DNA from: an uncultured Pseudomonadota bacterium
GTDB taxonomy: Bacteria; Pseudomonadota; Gammaproteobacteria; Burkholderiales; Burkholderiaceae
Direction of reading: 5' to 3'
DNA: 27,591 bases
Assembly: GCA_946480245.1 (NCBI GenBank)
Contig: CAMLIZ010000051.1
Span: 1-27,591 of the forward strand
Of this stretch, positions 23,198-27,591 are shown piece by piece. The notes below the pieces were generated by a model that saw only the letters and a program-made list of their open reading frames with translations, did no database searches and was not told where the DNA came from. Both the position numbers and the translations under genes were made by a program. Each line of letters starts with the position of its first letter. The first letter of the stretch is position 1.

Positions 23198-23680
23198 TCA
23201 GGGCTTGACCGCCGACAGCCGCCGCATCACCTGCGCCACGATGTCGCTCTGCAGGGCGCGGAACAGTTGCTCCGACTCCTGCTCCTTCGCGAGCGCATTG
23301 GTTTCGTTGTAGCTCATGTCGCGCGACAGTACCAGCTCGTCGCTGGGCAGCAGTTCACGGCCGTTCGCCGCAACGGCGCGGAACCTGAAGCGCACGCGCA
23401 ACTGCAGCTCGCGCACCTGGCCGTCGGCGGTGACGGCCACCACCGAACGTTCGCGCGCATCGGTCTGCGACTCCAGCACCACTTCGGCCTGCGCTTCGGG
23501 CACCACCTGCGCCACGGTCTCCAGCGAACGGCGCAACTCGTCGGCCAGCGGCGAGCGCGGCGCGAAGCCACGCAGCGCAACGGTGCGAAACGGCATCTGA
23601 GGTGCCTGCCGCAACCGGAAGCCGCAGCCCGCCAGTGCTGTTGCACCCAGCGCCGTGAGCCAGGCACGGCGCGTGCGCAT
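23198..23680 (-). CDS. lptE: LPS-assembly lipoprotein LptE
   Basis: This 160-residue outer-membrane lipoprotein plugs the LptD barrel and helps deliver lipopolysaccharide. A lipoprotein signal with lipobox LAGC places the lipidated cysteine at residue 19, directly followed by GFRLRQAPQMPFRTVAL, the usual LptE start. The DELRRSLETVAQVV helix and the conserved strand RFRFRAVAANGREL follow. The ATG at 23680 is chosen because the signal peptide begins there; six more codons upstream would overlap leuS. The gene starts four bases after the leuS stop, so translation is likely coupled. Its partner lptD is about 14 kb away in this same window. Confidence 0.94.
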   Translation of the reverse strand: MRTRRAWLTALGATALAGCGFRLRQAPQMPFRTVALRGFAPRSPLADELRRSLETVAQVVPEAQAEVVLESQTDARERSVVAVTADGQVRELQLRVRFRFRAVAANGRELLPSDELVLSRDMSYNETNALAKEQESEQLFRALQSDIVAQVMRRLSAVKP

Positions 23681-23684
23681 CGAC

Positions 23685-26763
<3,079 letters not shown>

Positions 26764-26767
26764 GGCG

Positions 26768-27436
26768 TCAGCCTTCGCTGCGGTGCTGACCGGCGCGGTC
26801 CAGCACCATCTCGCGCAGGTCGTGCGCAAAGCCTTCCAGCTCGGCCTCGCTGCGGCCCACCCACTTGCCGAACACGTTGTACGCCAGCACCGCAGGGATG
26901 GCCACCGCCAGGCCCGCAGCGGTCATGATCAGGGCTTCGCCCACCGGGCCGGCCACCTTCTCGACCGTGATGCTGCCGCTGCCGGTGATCGCTTGCAGCG
27001 CGTGATAGATGCCCCACACCGTGCCGAACAGCCCGACGAAGGGCGCTGTACTGCCGATGGAGGCCAGCAGCACCTGACCGAACTGAAGATGGTGCAGCGA
27101 GCGGTGCAGCGCATCGCGCAGGCGCCGCGTGAGCTGCGACTCGAGGTGGCCTCCGGCGTCGAGCGTGCCGGCGCCGGGCGCCACCAGGGCGGCGGCCACC
27201 AGCGGCTGCACGATCTGTTCGCGGTCCAGTGCCGACAGCCGCGCTTGCCCGTCGTCGAGCGAGGTTGCAGTCCAGAACGCCGCCACCGCACGATCCAGAT
27301 CACCGGCAGCGCGGCGCAGCACCCAAGCCTTCCACAGGATTACGACCCAGGCGCTGATCGACATGCCGAGCAGCAGCAGTGCCACTGCGTGGCTGATGCC
27401 GTCGCTGGCGGACCAGAAGCGGGCGAAGCCGTTCAT
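26768..27436 (-). CDS. exbB: ExbB/TolQ-family proton-channel protein
   Basis: This 222-residue MotA/TolQ/ExbB-family protein has three membrane helices: about 15-38 (AVALLLLGMSISAWVVILWKAWV), about 118-140 (VLLASIGSTAPFVGLFGTVWGIYHAL) and about 160-185 (EALIMTAAGLAVAIPAVLAYNVF). The GTVWGI and TAAGLAVAIPA blocks are the conserved channel helices. It starts seven bases after the dapB stop and is followed by exbD at four bases. Which energised partner (a TonB- or TolA-like protein) it drives cannot be told here. Confidence 0.92.
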   Translation of the reverse strand: MNGFARFWSASDGISHAVALLLLGMSISAWVVILWKAWVLRRAAGDLDRAVAAFWTATSLDDGQARLSALDREQIVQPLVAAALVAPGAGTLDAGGHLESQLTRRLRDALHRSLHHLQFGQVLLASIGSTAPFVGLFGTVWGIYHALQAITGSGSITVEKVAGPVGEALIMTAAGLAVAIPAVLAYNVFGKWVGRSEAELEGFAHDLREMVLDRAGQHRSEG

Positions 27437-27442
27437 GCGAGG

Positions 27443-27591
<149 letters not shown>

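Overview
The window is a dense, very GC-rich piece of chromosome from a betaproteobacterium. Gene content, gene order and protein style point to the Burkholderiales, probably near the Leptothrix/Rubrivivax/Methylibium or Comamonadaceae groups; this placement is inference from recognised protein families, not from a search. I see no insertion sequence, phage gene, tRNA, rRNA or CRISPR array. No gap between genes exceeds about 215 bases; the larger ones (1562-1774, 4545-4722, 14874-15025, 12450-12578, 6750-6859) are mostly promoter regions and are described as features.

Layout. Bases 1-937 hold the end of metX and all of metW (methionine synthesis). Bases 950-1561 encode a small exported, possibly outer-membrane protein on the minus strand. 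An alpha/beta hydrolase and an M20 dipeptidase-like enzyme follow (1775-4176). A short secreted protein then lies divergent to a LysR regulator (4188-5697). Next come an AmgK-type sugar kinase (minus) and, divergent to it, lptD-surA-ksgA (6860-11335): LPS export to the outer membrane, the chaperone that folds outer-membrane proteins, and 16S rRNA dimethylation. Bases 11399-12449 hold a small accessory island: a secreted T1/barnase-type ribonuclease, its barstar-type inhibitor, a strong inverted repeat and a possible tiny ORF.

From 12579 the minus strand carries NADP-malic enzyme (maeB), divergent from a PAS sensor kinase and a FixJ/NarL-type response regulator (15026-17721). thiL-pgpA-pncC follow as a tightly overlapping operon (17816-19793). 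A second LysR gene is divergent to a VOC-fold enzyme and a GhrA-type 2-hydroxyacid reductase (19790-22092). The right end is one minus-strand cluster read in the order dapB (partial), exbB, exbD, leuS, lptE, holA (27591 down to 22097). Envelope biogenesis recurs: lptD and surA at 6.9-10.6 kb, lptE at 23.7 kb, plus amgK and the ExbBD motor.

Most of the window is housekeeping. The parts most worth a second look are a -10-like hexamer repeated 6-9 bases before start codons that lack Shine-Dalgarno sequences (suggesting leaderless mRNAs), the ribonuclease/barstar island, two short leader ORFs whose stops touch the next start codon, and the maeB/two-component divergent region with a perfect inverted repeat.
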